DNA of 64,000 bases from Neocallimastix lanati (nom. inval.) (taxonomy: Eukaryota; Neocallimastigomycota; Neocallimastigomycetes; Neocallimastigales; Neocallimastigaceae): contig JACVTC010000012.1 of the NCBI GenBank assembly GCA_016946835.1, positions 1,017,501 through 1,081,500 of the forward strand, read 5' to 3'. Each line of letters starts with the position of its first letter. Position 1 is the stretch's first letter. The notes under the pieces were generated by a model that was not told where the DNA came from, searched no databases, and saw only the letters and a list, made by a program, of their open reading frames with translations. Positions 10,506 through 19,786 of this stretch are shown here, piece by piece. The position numbers were made by a program, and so were the translations under genes.

Positions 10506-10519
10506 TTCAATGATACATT

Positions 10520-10531
10520 TGACGTCACGTG
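10520..10531 (+). promoter_or_regulatory. CRE overlapping an E-box in the E LTR
   Basis: TGACGTCACGTG contains the full palindromic CRE/ATF site TGACGTCA overlapping CACGTG. It is conserved in all three E LTRs (16849-16860 and, inverted, 29772-29783), about 170 bp upstream of the TATA box, so it is a likely upstream activating site. Confidence 0.55.
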
Positions 10532-10698
10532 TATTTTATTTATATTATGTTTTTATATATATTTACAACATATATATATTAAATTCAATTATTCAAATTA
10601 ATTATATAATTAAATTTATCCTTATATTTTATTATTATTTATATTACTATATTATTACTATCTTATAATTAAATATTATTATTATGTAACTTACAAAG

Positions 10699-10751
10699 TA
10701 TAAAAGAAAGACTTAAAAATCTATCTTTTATGTTCTTTGTAAGGTTATTGT
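10699..10751 (+). promoter_or_regulatory. E LTR core promoter and predicted mRNA start
   Basis: TATAAAAG at 10699-10706 is followed about 33-40 bases downstream by GTAAGGTTATTGT (10739-10751), which is exactly complementary to the sequence at the LTR end and priming site (11015-11027). The spacing puts the predicted transcription start at or next to this motif. Confidence 0.6.
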
Positions 10752-11014
10752 AAAATTATCTTAATAGTAATATATTATAGATATTTTATTATTAAATAAA
10801 ATAAACAAATTTAAAATTAAATTAATTTGATAATTCTAATTATCAAAGTTTATTATAAATAAATTTTTATTAAACTAAACATTTAAATATTTATTATTTT
10901 TATTATATATCTATATAGTATATTACTATATAGACATATCGACTTAGTGAATATTTTTTTTATAGAACATATTATTTTATTTAAATTTAAACTATAAATT
11001 ATATCAAAATCTTA

Positions 11015-11027
11015 ACAATAACCTTAC
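11015..11027 (+). promoter_or_regulatory. Self-priming type primer-binding site of E1
   Basis: ACAATAACCTTAC spans the last three bases of the LTR and the first ten after it. It is the perfect 13-nt complement of LTR motif 10739-10751, and there is no TGG as expected for a tRNA 3' end. E2 keeps both halves exactly. Confidence 0.68.
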
Positions 11028-11051
11028 CCTAGTTTTAGTTGCTACCTTGAT

Positions 11052-12125
11052 ATGTCTTACTATACGAACGTCTGGGCTAGTTCAATACCTGACATTGCCC
11101 CAATGTCAAAAGTTAATAAGTTAAGGTCTGACGCCCAAGTTACCGTATCAGAATTAGCTTCTTCTGTTAATGATAGCTTTTTATTAAAAGAAGATTTTAA
11201 TAAATATAATCAAGACTTACAGAAAAAACTCTATACACTTAATAGAGATAATAAAAATATTATTAATCAACTTTCTAATTTAACTAAAATATTCAATGAA
11301 AAATTAGATATAAAAATTAGTACCAATGATGATCCCTCTTCTAGCCAATCTGTACCACAAAATCAAGATGATAACGCCTCTATTTCTACCAGACGTGATG
11401 CAGATAATGATGTCATCATGAAAAATAGTTATTCTAATAATTTGCAACAAGTACCTGAACCTGGATTTTTCTCAGGTAACACTAATGACACCGATTTATT
11501 CTGTCAATTATGTGAAGATACTTTCTCAACTTATCCCAACTTAGGTTTACCAGAAGAAGTAAAAATAAACTTTGTTAAATCTCGTTTGAGAGACGGCGCA
11601 AGAAATTGGTATATTGCTACCTATAACGAGAACAATCGTCCAAGAACACTAATGAAATTATTAAGTGATATAAAGAAAACTTTTACGAATGTTGCAAGTA
11701 AAAAATTGGCTAAGATCCAGTTAGTAAAATTAAAACATTCGTATGGGAAAATAAATGATTATATAGAAAAGTTTAGAACGTTAACTACTGGTCTGTCTTG
11801 GGACCAAGAAGCTTTAGTCTTATTTTTCTATAATGGACTTCACCCAAAGTTCCAAGAAGAAATAGATAAAATGGAAGAATTCCCTACAAAGCTTGGTGAT
11901 ATTTATACTAAGTGCATCTTATTTGAAAATAATATTAAAAGTAAGGACCAATTAAGAAATAATATTGATAATAAAAATTTGAGAAAGAAACATTCAAGCC
12001 CATATGTAAACAATAGCAAGAATTATAATAATAATAATTATTATACTAAAAATAAAACAAGTAATAATTATTTTAATAATAATAACTATAATAATAATAA
12101 TCAAAATATTAATCAAAAAAATTAA
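11052..12125 (+). CDS. gag: Gag of element E1
   Basis: The 357-residue protein has an N-terminal part rich in coiled-coil heptads (residues about 25-95), then the retrotransposon Gag capsid domain at about 140-300 (FFSGNTNDTDLFCQLCEDTF, KSRLRDGARNWYIAT, LFFYNGLHPKFQEEID). The tail is basic and Asn-rich and has no CCHC zinc knuckle. That absence is also known for Tf1. The ATG lies 34 bases after the LTR end. The ORF ends AAA AAT TAA, with the slippery heptamer against the stop. E2 encodes the same protein with few differences. Confidence 0.9.
   Translation: MSYYTNVWASSIPDIAPMSKVNKLRSDAQVTVSELASSVNDSFLLKEDFNKYNQDLQKKLYTLNRDNKNIINQLSNLTKIFNEKLDIKISTNDDPSSSQSVPQNQDDNASISTRRDADNDVIMKNSYSNNLQQVPEPGFFSGNTNDTDLFCQLCEDTFSTYPNLGLPEEVKINFVKSRLRDGARNWYIATYNENNRPRTLMKLLSDIKKTFTNVASKKLAKIQLVKLKHSYGKINDYIEKFRTLTTGLSWDQEALVLFFYNGLHPKFQEEIDKMEEFPTKLGDIYTKCILFENNIKSKDQLRNNIDNKNLRKKHSSPYVNNSKNYNNNNYYTKNKTSNNYFNNNNYNNNNQNINQKN
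12116..12122 (+). promoter_or_regulatory. -1 frameshift slippery heptamer, A AAA AAT
   Basis: The heptamer is in the gag frame directly before the TAA stop. A -1 slip enters an open frame (K L I D G L Q K E S) that runs into the protease. In E2 the same site reads A AAA AAC. Confidence 0.7.
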
Positions 12126-12529
12126 TTGATGGGCTTCAAAAGGAGTCCAGAACATCAAAAAATTTAAAAACAACTTATTATAATTTTCCTACACTTGATT
12201 CAATTAATGAATCAAATCTCCCATCTACTTTCCTTTTATTTAAATCCTATATTCCTATTAAATTTTTAAATAATTTTACAATTAAAAATGAAAAAATTCT
12301 AAAATTAACATCTGAATCTATGTTAGATTCAGGATTCTTTTGCAATTTTATCACAGAAAAATTAGCAAATAAATTAAAACTAATTATTCAAAAAACAAAA
12401 AATAAAATCCTAGTTAAAGGTATTTCAGGCAGAACTACTAAATTAGATCAATTTGTTTGGTTAAATTTTCAAATTAAAATTTTTAAAAATAATAAATTTA
12501 TTTTCAAGATTTTAAAGAAAAATTTTTAA
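12126..12529 (+). CDS. pol: Protease of element E1 (frame broken at its end)
   Basis: The pol frame opened by the -1 slip is free of stops from the gag overlap through the retropepsin active site MLDSGFFCNFITEK (from 12320). It ends at TAA 12527-12529. Compared with E2, one T is missing in a T run near 12500, which shifts the frame away from RT. ATG 12320 is only the first Met and probably not a real start. Confidence 0.72.
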
Positions 12530-12702
12530 TCTCAAATTGTATTCCTACTGATTTACTTTTTGGAAATCAGTTTATTAGGAAATTCAAAATACATTACAAT
12601 TATAAAAATAATACCTTATATTCTTATTTAAATTATAATTCTTTAAATGATCATAAAAATAAATCCATAAAATATAAGGGAAATAATTTTTATTTAAACT
12701 CG

Positions 12703-15700
12703 TTGAAAAGAAAAATTTTCAAAAATAAATTTTTTAAAAGAAAAATAAAAAATAAATTTTATTATAAAAATTTTTCAAAAAATCGATCAAAAAATAATTC
12801 AAAAAATATCTCCAAAAAATTTAATTTAAAAAATTTAAAAAATTTTTCAAAAAATCCAAAGTTTAATAAATATAAAAATTCTATTAATAAAAATTCTAAA
12901 ATTTATGTATATGTAAAATATTTAAATAAATCTAAAAGTAAATTTTCTTCCAAAAAATTTAACAAAAATCATCGAGATTTATATAATAATAAAAAAGAAT
13001 TTAGTTATAATTTTTTAATATATTGTTTTCTTTCAACTAAAGATAAAGTTGAAATTGAAAATGAGGAACCAAAAATAGAAGAAATTCCTCATCAATATCA
13101 AGATTTAGCAATCGTATTTAGCAAAAAAGAGGCAGATAAATTACCTCCTCACCGTTTAACCGACTGTAAGATTGTTTTAGAAAAAGACGCTACACTCCAT
13201 TACGGCCCAATTTATCCATTAACTGAAGAAGAATCACAAGTTCTTAAGGACTATATAAAAGAAAATTTAGAAAAAGGATTTATTAGACCATCAGAATCTC
13301 CTGCTGGATATCCTGTCCTTTTTCAAAAGAAAAAAGATGGTTCCCTTCGGTTATGTGTAGACTATAAAAAATTAAATGCAGTAACTATAAGAAATTCATA
13401 TCCTCTCCCTCTAATAACAGATATAATAGAAAAAGTAAAGGGAGCAAAATATTTTACGAAATTGGATTTACGTTCTGCTTATAATTTAATAAGAATTAAA
13501 GAAGGTGATGAATATAAAACTGCGTTTAGAACTAAATATGGCCATTATGAATATTTAGTTATGCCGTTTGAATTAAAAAATGCACCTGCCACTTTTCAAT
13601 CATTTATTAACTCTATTCTTAGACCATACTTAGAAAAGTGTATGATCTTATATTTAGATGATATTTTAATTTATTCCAAAGATTTGGAGGAGCATCATAA
13701 TCAAGTCAGAAACGTCCTTCAAACTTTAATTAATAATAATTTATATGCAAAATTAGAAAAATGTGAATTTGACCAGAATAAAGTTGAATTTTTAGGTTAC
13801 ATTTTATCTGGTGATGGTGTATCTACTGATCCAAAGAAAATTAAATCAATAGAAGAGTGGCCAAGACCAGAAAATTTAAAAGATGTTCAAAGATTTATTG
13901 GCCTATGTAATTACTATAGAAGATTTGTTAAAGATTTTGCAAAAATTGCAAAACCTTTACATAATTTAACAAGGAAAAATATTAAATTTTTATGGACGAA
14001 TGAATGTGAAAATGCTTTTAAGGAATTAAAGAAAAGATTAATTACTTCTCCAATTCTACTTCATCCTGATATTATAAAACCTTTTATAGTAGAATGTGAT
14101 GCAAGTAATTATGCTATTGGTGCTGTTCTATCTCAAAGGGATAAAGATAATAATTTACATCCAGTAGCATATTATTCTAGAAGTTTACTAAACGCCGAAA
14201 TAAATTATACAATTACTGACAAAGAACTACTCGCTATAAGGGATGCTTTTATTGCTTGGAGACATCTACTCCTTGGTGCTAAATACCAAATCACTGTTTA
14301 TACGGATCATAGGAACTTAATATACACATTAGGAGGAAAGGTTGCAAATCAAAGACAACACAGATGGTACCTTTTCTTTCAAGAATATAATTTCATAATA
14401 AAGTATAGACAGGGAAACAAAAACGGAAAACCTGACAGTCTATCTAGAAGACCTGACTATATTAAAAACAACACTGAAGAAAAACCTGAAAATATTTTAG
14501 ACATTAAAAATGTTAAAGAAATTCCATGTTTTGTTAGTATTGTAAGTGACCTTTTAGAAAGAATTATTGATGCTACCAAGTCTGACGCTACAGCTGAGGA
14601 TATTCGACTTTACTTTAGTCCTCAAAATGTAAAAAATGATATGTCTTATAAGCCCTTTAGAAAAATGGAAAAGTTTAAATTAAAGGACAATTTAATATTT
14701 TATAATAATCTAGTCTATATTCCTGAAGTTCTCCGATTAGAAATATTAACAAAATATCATGAAAAGCCCGCAGCCGGTCATTTAGGAATTAGAAGAACTT
14801 TAGAGTTAATAACAAGAAACTTTTGGTGGCCTAAAATAAAAGAAGATGTGACCAAATATGTAAACTCTTGTCAATCCTGTGCAAGAAACAAAATAAATAG
14901 GCACAGAAAATATGGTCTTCTACAACCTTTGGATACTCCCGAAAGACCTTGGAAATCTATTGAAATAGACTTTTTATGCGGTCTTCCTGATTCTAAAGGA
15001 TATACAGTAATAATGGTAGTTGTCGATCGTTTTTCTAAAATGATCCACTTAATTCCCTTTAAACAAATACCTGATGCAAAACAAACTGCTAAGGCCTTTA
15101 TGAATAATATCTTTAAATTACATGGTTTACCTCAAGATATTTATACAGACAGAGGATCACAATTTACAAGTGCTCTTTGGAATGAATTTATGCACTTATT
15201 AAAAATTAAAAATAATATAGCTACCACAGATCATCATGAAACCGTCGGACAAGTTGAAAGGTGTAACTCTTTTATTGAACAATATCTTAGGGCTTATTCA
15301 AGAGCTTATTATTATGATGACTGGATAGATTGGATCTACCTTGCAGAATTTGCATATAATAATTCTGTTAACGAATCTACTAAGGAAACTCCTTTCTTTA
15401 TAAATTATGGGTTCCATCCTTCCATGGACGAATTCTTTTTATTACCTCAAATGGATACTAATTTTAAATATATAAAAAATGTAAATACTAGTTTTAATCA
15501 CATTAAAGACGTCTTACTCCGTTCCAAAGAATTATATAAAAGGCATGCTGATAAGAAAAGATTAGAACCTCCTGTTTTTAAAGAAGGTGACTTAGTATGG
15601 GTTCAAACTCCTCCTTCTCTTAATATCGAAGATTATTCTAAATTATCACCTTGTAAGTACGGACCTTATAAAGTACTTGAAGCTTTAGATAATAATAATT

Positions 15701-16014
15701 ATAAAATAGATTTAAAAAGATCTCCTTTCCCTAAACACCATCCAATATTCCATATATCCGAGCTCGAGCCTTTCATTCCTACTCCTCCAGAATATAGAAA
15801 AAGAAGATCTCATAATGAATCTATTAAGGATATTATAGAAATCGCAGGATTTAGGACCAATTATAAGAAAAAATGTTATGAATATCGTGTAAGGTATAAA
15901 TATAAAAATTCCTATGATTGGGTTCCTTCAGAAGAAGTTGAAAATAACCCAAGAAATCAAGACATTTATTTATTATATTTAAAGAATGGAAGGAAGTTTA
16001 CTTCGATTGCATAT

Positions 16015-16020
<6 letters not shown>
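12703..16020 (+). CDS. pol: RT, RNase H, integrase and chromodomain polyprotein of E1
   Basis: After a Lys/Asn/Phe-rich linker (residues 1-110), RT covers about 165-345, with motif A FTKLDLRSAYN and the catalytic YLDD at 317-320. The conserved VMPFGL box reads VMPFEL here, a change that may harm activity. RNase H has FIVECDASNYAIG, TDKELLAI and YTDHRNL. Integrase has an HHCC finger (CQSCARNK), then the triad in EIDFLCG, YTDRGSQF and VGQVERCNSF, then a module with CKYGPYKVLEAL. Residues about 1040-1100 form a chromodomain (IIEIAGFR, YEYRVRYK, YDWVPSEEV). Chromodomains steer integration to chromatin marks in this group. Confidence 0.93.
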
Positions 16021-16070
<50 letters not shown>

Positions 16071-16632
16071 GAAATTTTATTTTTATTATTAATTTTTAAC
16101 TTTTACTTTATTATTATCTATTTTTTTAGTTAATTTTAATTTTTCAATATTTCTAAAATGAAATTTCAATTTCAAAATTTCAAAATTCAAAAATTCAAAA
16201 AATATAGCTATATTACACTCTTAACAATCAATTTATAATTCAACATAATCAAAATTTTATAAATTATTATAATTTTCATTTTTTTAAAATTTAATGCAAC
16301 AAATTAAGAAGTTAATTGAAATTAAATTTCAAAATTTCAATTTCAAAAATTCTATATCAAATTCATTCAAAAATGGTACCATTATATTCACAACCATCAA
16401 TTTTATTAACTAAATTTTAATTTTACTAAATTTTAGAAATTTCAAAATTTCAATGAAATGGTCACTTGAAATGGGGTTTTTATAAAAATTTAAAAGGACT
16501 CAAGTGACCTTCTTCCTTTAAAATTAAAAAATTTTTTAATTTATGAAATTTCAAAATTTTTTTAAAAAAAAATTTAGACCTCCATATCGTTATACAAAAA
16601 TCGTCTTGAATCCGATTTTTATGGGAGGGCGT
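16019..16632 (+). other. 3' non-coding region and polypurine tract of E1
   Basis: A poly-A run of almost 50 bases begins at the stop codon. The rest is AT-rich, with repeated 'ttcaaaatttcaa' motifs. TATGGGAGGGCGT (16620-16632) directly before the 3' LTR is the likely plus-strand primer tract. Confidence 0.65.
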
Positions 16633-17345
16633 TGTTGAAATTATAACTGAATTGAAATCTCAATTTCAGTTATTTACATTTCAATAATTAAAAATATTAT
16701 TTATTTAATTATAAATAATATATATATTTAAATAATTAATAATTAATATAAATTCTTGTTTAATATTTAAAGGGTTATCTTAGGCCTAATAATTCGGAGA
16801 ATATTAATAAATAAGGTTTATATTAATAATTAATTTCAATGATACATTTGACGTCACGTGTATTTTATTTATATTATGTTTTTATATATGTTTACAACAT
16901 ATCTATATTAAATTCAATTATTCAAATTAATTATATAATTAAATTTATCCTTATATTTTATTAGTATTTATATTACTATATTATTACTATCTTATAATTA
17001 AATATTATTATTATGTAACTTACAAAGTATAAAAGAAAGATGTAAAAATCTATCTTTTATGTTCTTTGTAAGGTTATTGTAAAATTATCTTAATAGTAAT
17101 ATATTATAGATATTTTATTATTAAATAAAATAAACAAATTTAAAATTAAATTAATTTGATAATTCTAATTATCAAAGTTTATTATAAATAAATTTTTATT
17201 AAACTAAACATTTAAATATTTATTATTTTTATTATATATCTATATAGTATATTACTATATAGACATATCGACTTAGTGAATATTTTTTAATAAACCATAT
17301 TATTTTATTTAAATTTAAACTATAAATTATATCAAAATCTTAACA
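16633..17345 (+). repeat. 3' LTR of element E1
   Basis: It is the intact 713-bp version (TGTTGAAAT to CTTAACA) that shows where the MULE sits in the 5' LTR. CRE (16849), TATA and GTAAGGTTATTGT (17068-17080) are all kept. The flank after it is TTAAT. Confidence 0.93.
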
Positions 17346-18089
17346 TTAATTAATAATTATTTCATAATTATTATTCTTTAAAAAAATTTATTTCATTTAA
17401 AAACAATTATACCAATTAATGTATTAATTGTTATATGAAAAAATGTATTTAATATAACTTCTGTATTGTTTCATAGAAAAAATGTATTTAATAAAATTTC
17501 TGCATTATTTTATCCTTCTCTTTTTTATCCTTTTTCTTTTTAATTCTTTTAGTTATTAAAATCGGTTATTAAAGTTTTTCCGATTAATTATAATTGGTTT
17601 TATTTAATAACACGATGATCAATAAGTATAGATTATTGATCAAAAATCTTTCCAGTTTTTTCTTCTAATCTTTTTCTGGAAAGAATCATTGTTAAGATTA
17701 GAAAAATACATTTATTTTTGTAAAAATATAAATAGCTGTTGATTTTCGTCTTTAGAAAATCAAGAATTATTATTTTAAGAAAAATATAATAACAATAAAA
17801 GACATTAATATTTCAATTAATATAAAATAGTTATTTTAAAATTTGTCAAAAAAAATAATAAAATATTTAATAATAAAATAGATTAATATAGTTCTTTTGA
17901 TAAAAACATATTTTATTTCTCATTTATTTAAGGTCTATTATATTTTCTTATAATAAACTCTAATTTTAAAGATAAGTATTAAATTCTTATTTTTATTTTA
18001 ATTTTTATTTTACTTTTTTATTTAATCTTAATAGTTTAGTTAATATTAATTATAAATAATAATTTCTATAATTTATAGAAATTATTACA
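17346..18089 (+). repeat. Probable 5' LTR of element G (related to LTR family C)
   Basis: It resembles family C LTRs in layout and sequence (the 'gatcaataagtatagattattgatc' block, 'cttctaatctttttctgg', TATAAATA at 17727-17734) and ends AATTATTACA like the plus-strand C copy at 54775. The left end lacks TG and may have been lost at the junction with E1. Confidence 0.58.
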
Positions 18090-18105
18090 ATAATAACTCT
18101 TCTAG
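18090..18105 (+). promoter_or_regulatory. Candidate self-priming site of element G
   Basis: ATAATAACTCTTCTAG follows the LTR. Together with the LTR's last bases it contains AATAATAACTCTT, complementary at 12 of 13 bases to AAGAATTATTATT in the element's own predicted mRNA start (17762-17774), and at 13 of 13 to AAGAGTTATTATT in C-family LTRs. Confidence 0.5.
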
Positions 18106-18195
18106 ATAATTAGTTAATTGTATTATGATATTGTAGTACAAAAGTAAAAAAAAAAAAAAAAAATTATTTTATCCGATCAAATAAATAAATAGATA

Positions 18196-18234
<39 letters not shown>

Positions 18235-18469
18235 ATTTTTTCCAATCAGATAAATAAATAATATAAAAAATAAAAAAAAAAAAAATTTAATAGCAAATTA
18301 TAATTATATAAATTAAATAGTATATACTAGTAGATAGTAAAATTATATTATTAAATAAAATAATTATAACAATAACAATAATAATAAATACGTAAATTAT
18401 ATACTATAAATTATACTAACAATTAAATTTTTTATATTTAATAATATTAATTTATAATAAAGGATTCTA

Positions 18470-18778
18470 GAAGTTATTTCCAAAAATAAACAATATAATG
18501 AGAATTAGTACGAACTTTAGAAGCAGGAGTAGCCTGAGTCTTGTAACTGAGTGATTTCCGGATTAAGTTTACCCTTCACGACAAGCTGTGCGGGAGGCTC
18601 TGAACTGGTCTGTTTTAATGGTAAACAGATTGCAATCGTGGTGCGCGCGGCAACAAGACACCATTAATAGGCAAGCTGGTCGTATAGCGCATACTATCAC
18701 TCAAACTCAGGGGCTTCTGGAAAATTGGTCGGAAATGCTCATTTTTGTTAAAATATTGGAAGTGTTCTTCTAGACTCC
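18470..18778 (+). other. GC-rich island with a possible coding segment
   Basis: About 300 bp of near-balanced base composition interrupts AT-rich DNA. One frame is open from 18549 to 18773 and reads VYPSRQAVREALNWSV and later RQQDTINRQAGRIAHTI, a helix-like, Gln/Arg-rich pattern. It could be an N-terminal Gag segment of G, since the gag ATG is unusually far (about 840 bases) from the LTR, or a captured foreign piece. I do not recognise the product. Confidence 0.4.
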
Positions 18779-18835
18779 GAAGTTATAAATTTCTATTATT
18801 AATATAAATAATTTATATTTAACAATTATATACAT

Positions 18836-18905
18836 ATTTTAAAGATATTTTAAAGATATATTAAAGATATATTAAAGATATATTAAAGATATTTTAAAGA
18901 TCTAT
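18836..18905. repeat. 11-bp tandem repeat (AAAGATATATT)
   Basis: About six copies of AAAGATATATT or AAAGATATTTT lie directly before the gag ATG of element G. Confidence 0.75.
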
Positions 18906-18931
18906 ATTAAAAAAGTCTATTTAGTATTTTA

Positions 18932-19786
18932 ATGAATTCAATCAGTATGGAAGCTACTAAGGAAGCTGAAGCGTCAAAATTAATTTCTGCAATTACCGAA
19001 TTTATTCCCACATTTTTTTCACCTAACGGTGTGTTGGCCCGCAATGAAGACAACACAAAGCTTAATCTAAACGAACTAACGGAACAGTGTGAATTGTTCT
19101 TTGATGAACATGCCAATTCGTTCCCAAATGACAACTTTAGAAACGCTTTCGTTATCAGCAAACTTTATGGACCAGCTAAAAAATGGGGATTATCTCTCAA
19201 GGCTGATGGAACACTTAATTCTCTCACCTATGAGGAATTTAAGAGGTTATTGTTAGAAAATTTTGGAGATACAAAGGAACAAAGGTTTGTTTTAATTGAA
19301 GAACTTTTGAACCTTAAACAGCTTCACCTCGGAAAGGCAGCTTTCTTTACTATTGAATTCAGAAGATTAACGTCAAGAATTGGTTGGAACGACGATGTTT
19401 TTATTGACCTTATCCGGAGAGGCCTTCTTGAGGAGGTTCGTCTGGAGTTCGATAAAATCGAAAGACCAAAGACCCTTTTTGAAGCAACAAATTCAATCAT
19501 CAGCATCGATAAAAAATGTTACATTAACAACCTAGCCAAAACAAATAAGTCAACCAACAAGTCGCAAAAAAGAAAAAGAGATGAGCATCCAAAACAGGAA
19601 TTCAAGAACAACAAAGTACACAAGAAATTCAGAAAAAATCAAAACAAAGAAAGCATCCTTTCGGCTAACTATACACCAAAAACCTCAAATTCAATGACCA
19701 CTACATTTATATTAAATAATAATGGAAAGAAAATGAAAATAAACGTCCTTATTGATTCTGGTTCTGCAAGAAGTTACTATCTGTAG
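18932..19786 (+). CDS. gag: Gag and protease start of element G
   Basis: The 284-residue ORF has a Ty3-type Gag capsid domain at about 35-200 (KLYGPAKKWGLSLKADG, TYEEFKRLLLENFGDTKE, DDVFIDLIRRGL). A basic tail follows with no zinc knuckle, then the retropepsin start KINVLIDSGSARSYYL, where the frame ends. Gag and protease share one frame, as in the single-ORF Tf1 type. One extra base near 19778 moves the rest of the protease into the next ORF. Confidence 0.83.
   Translation: MNSISMEATKEAEASKLISAITEFIPTFFSPNGVLARNEDNTKLNLNELTEQCELFFDEHANSFPNDNFRNAFVISKLYGPAKKWGLSLKADGTLNSLTYEEFKRLLLENFGDTKEQRFVLIEELLNLKQLHLGKAAFFTIEFRRLTSRIGWNDDVFIDLIRRGLLEEVRLEFDKIERPKTLFEATNSIISIDKKCYINNLAKTNKSTNKSQKRKRDEHPKQEFKNNKVHKKFRKNQNKESILSANYTPKTSNSMTTTFILNNNGKKMKINVLIDSGSARSYYL

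Larger units (their letters stand above)
7971..11017 (+). repeat. 5' LTR of element E1, split by a MULE
   Basis: The LTR starts TGTTGAAATTATAAC and ends AATCTTAACA. The first part is 7971-8181 and the second part resumes after the inserted DNA transposon at 10515. Removing 2333 bp of insert plus duplication restores about 714 bp, matching the 3' LTR. It differs from the 3' LTR at several sites where the LTR of copy E2 agrees with the 3' LTR. Confidence 0.9.
7971..17345 (+). mobile_element. Chromovirus-type Ty3/gypsy retrotransposon, element E copy 1
   Basis: LTRs of about 714 bp (after removing the nested MULE) and 713 bp enclose gag, protease, RT, RNase H, integrase and a C-terminal chromodomain. 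Gag has no zinc knuckle, as in Tf1. The priming site matches the element's own LTR rather than a tRNA. A purine tract GGGAGGG precedes the 3' LTR. The 5' flank AAAAT and 3' flank TTAAT do not match; see the recombination finding. One frameshift between protease and RT, and Gly to Glu in the RT VMPFGL box, are visible defects. Confidence 0.93.

Noticed and set aside
10465-10668. 67-residue Tyr/Ile ORF
   Set aside because: It crosses the MULE terminal repeat into the E LTR and is broken differently in the other LTR copies, so it is not a gene.
18588-18773. Calling the GC-rich island a bacterial insertion or contaminant
   Set aside because: It is seamlessly embedded between the LTR/priming site and gag of G, and no recognisable bacterial gene is visible.
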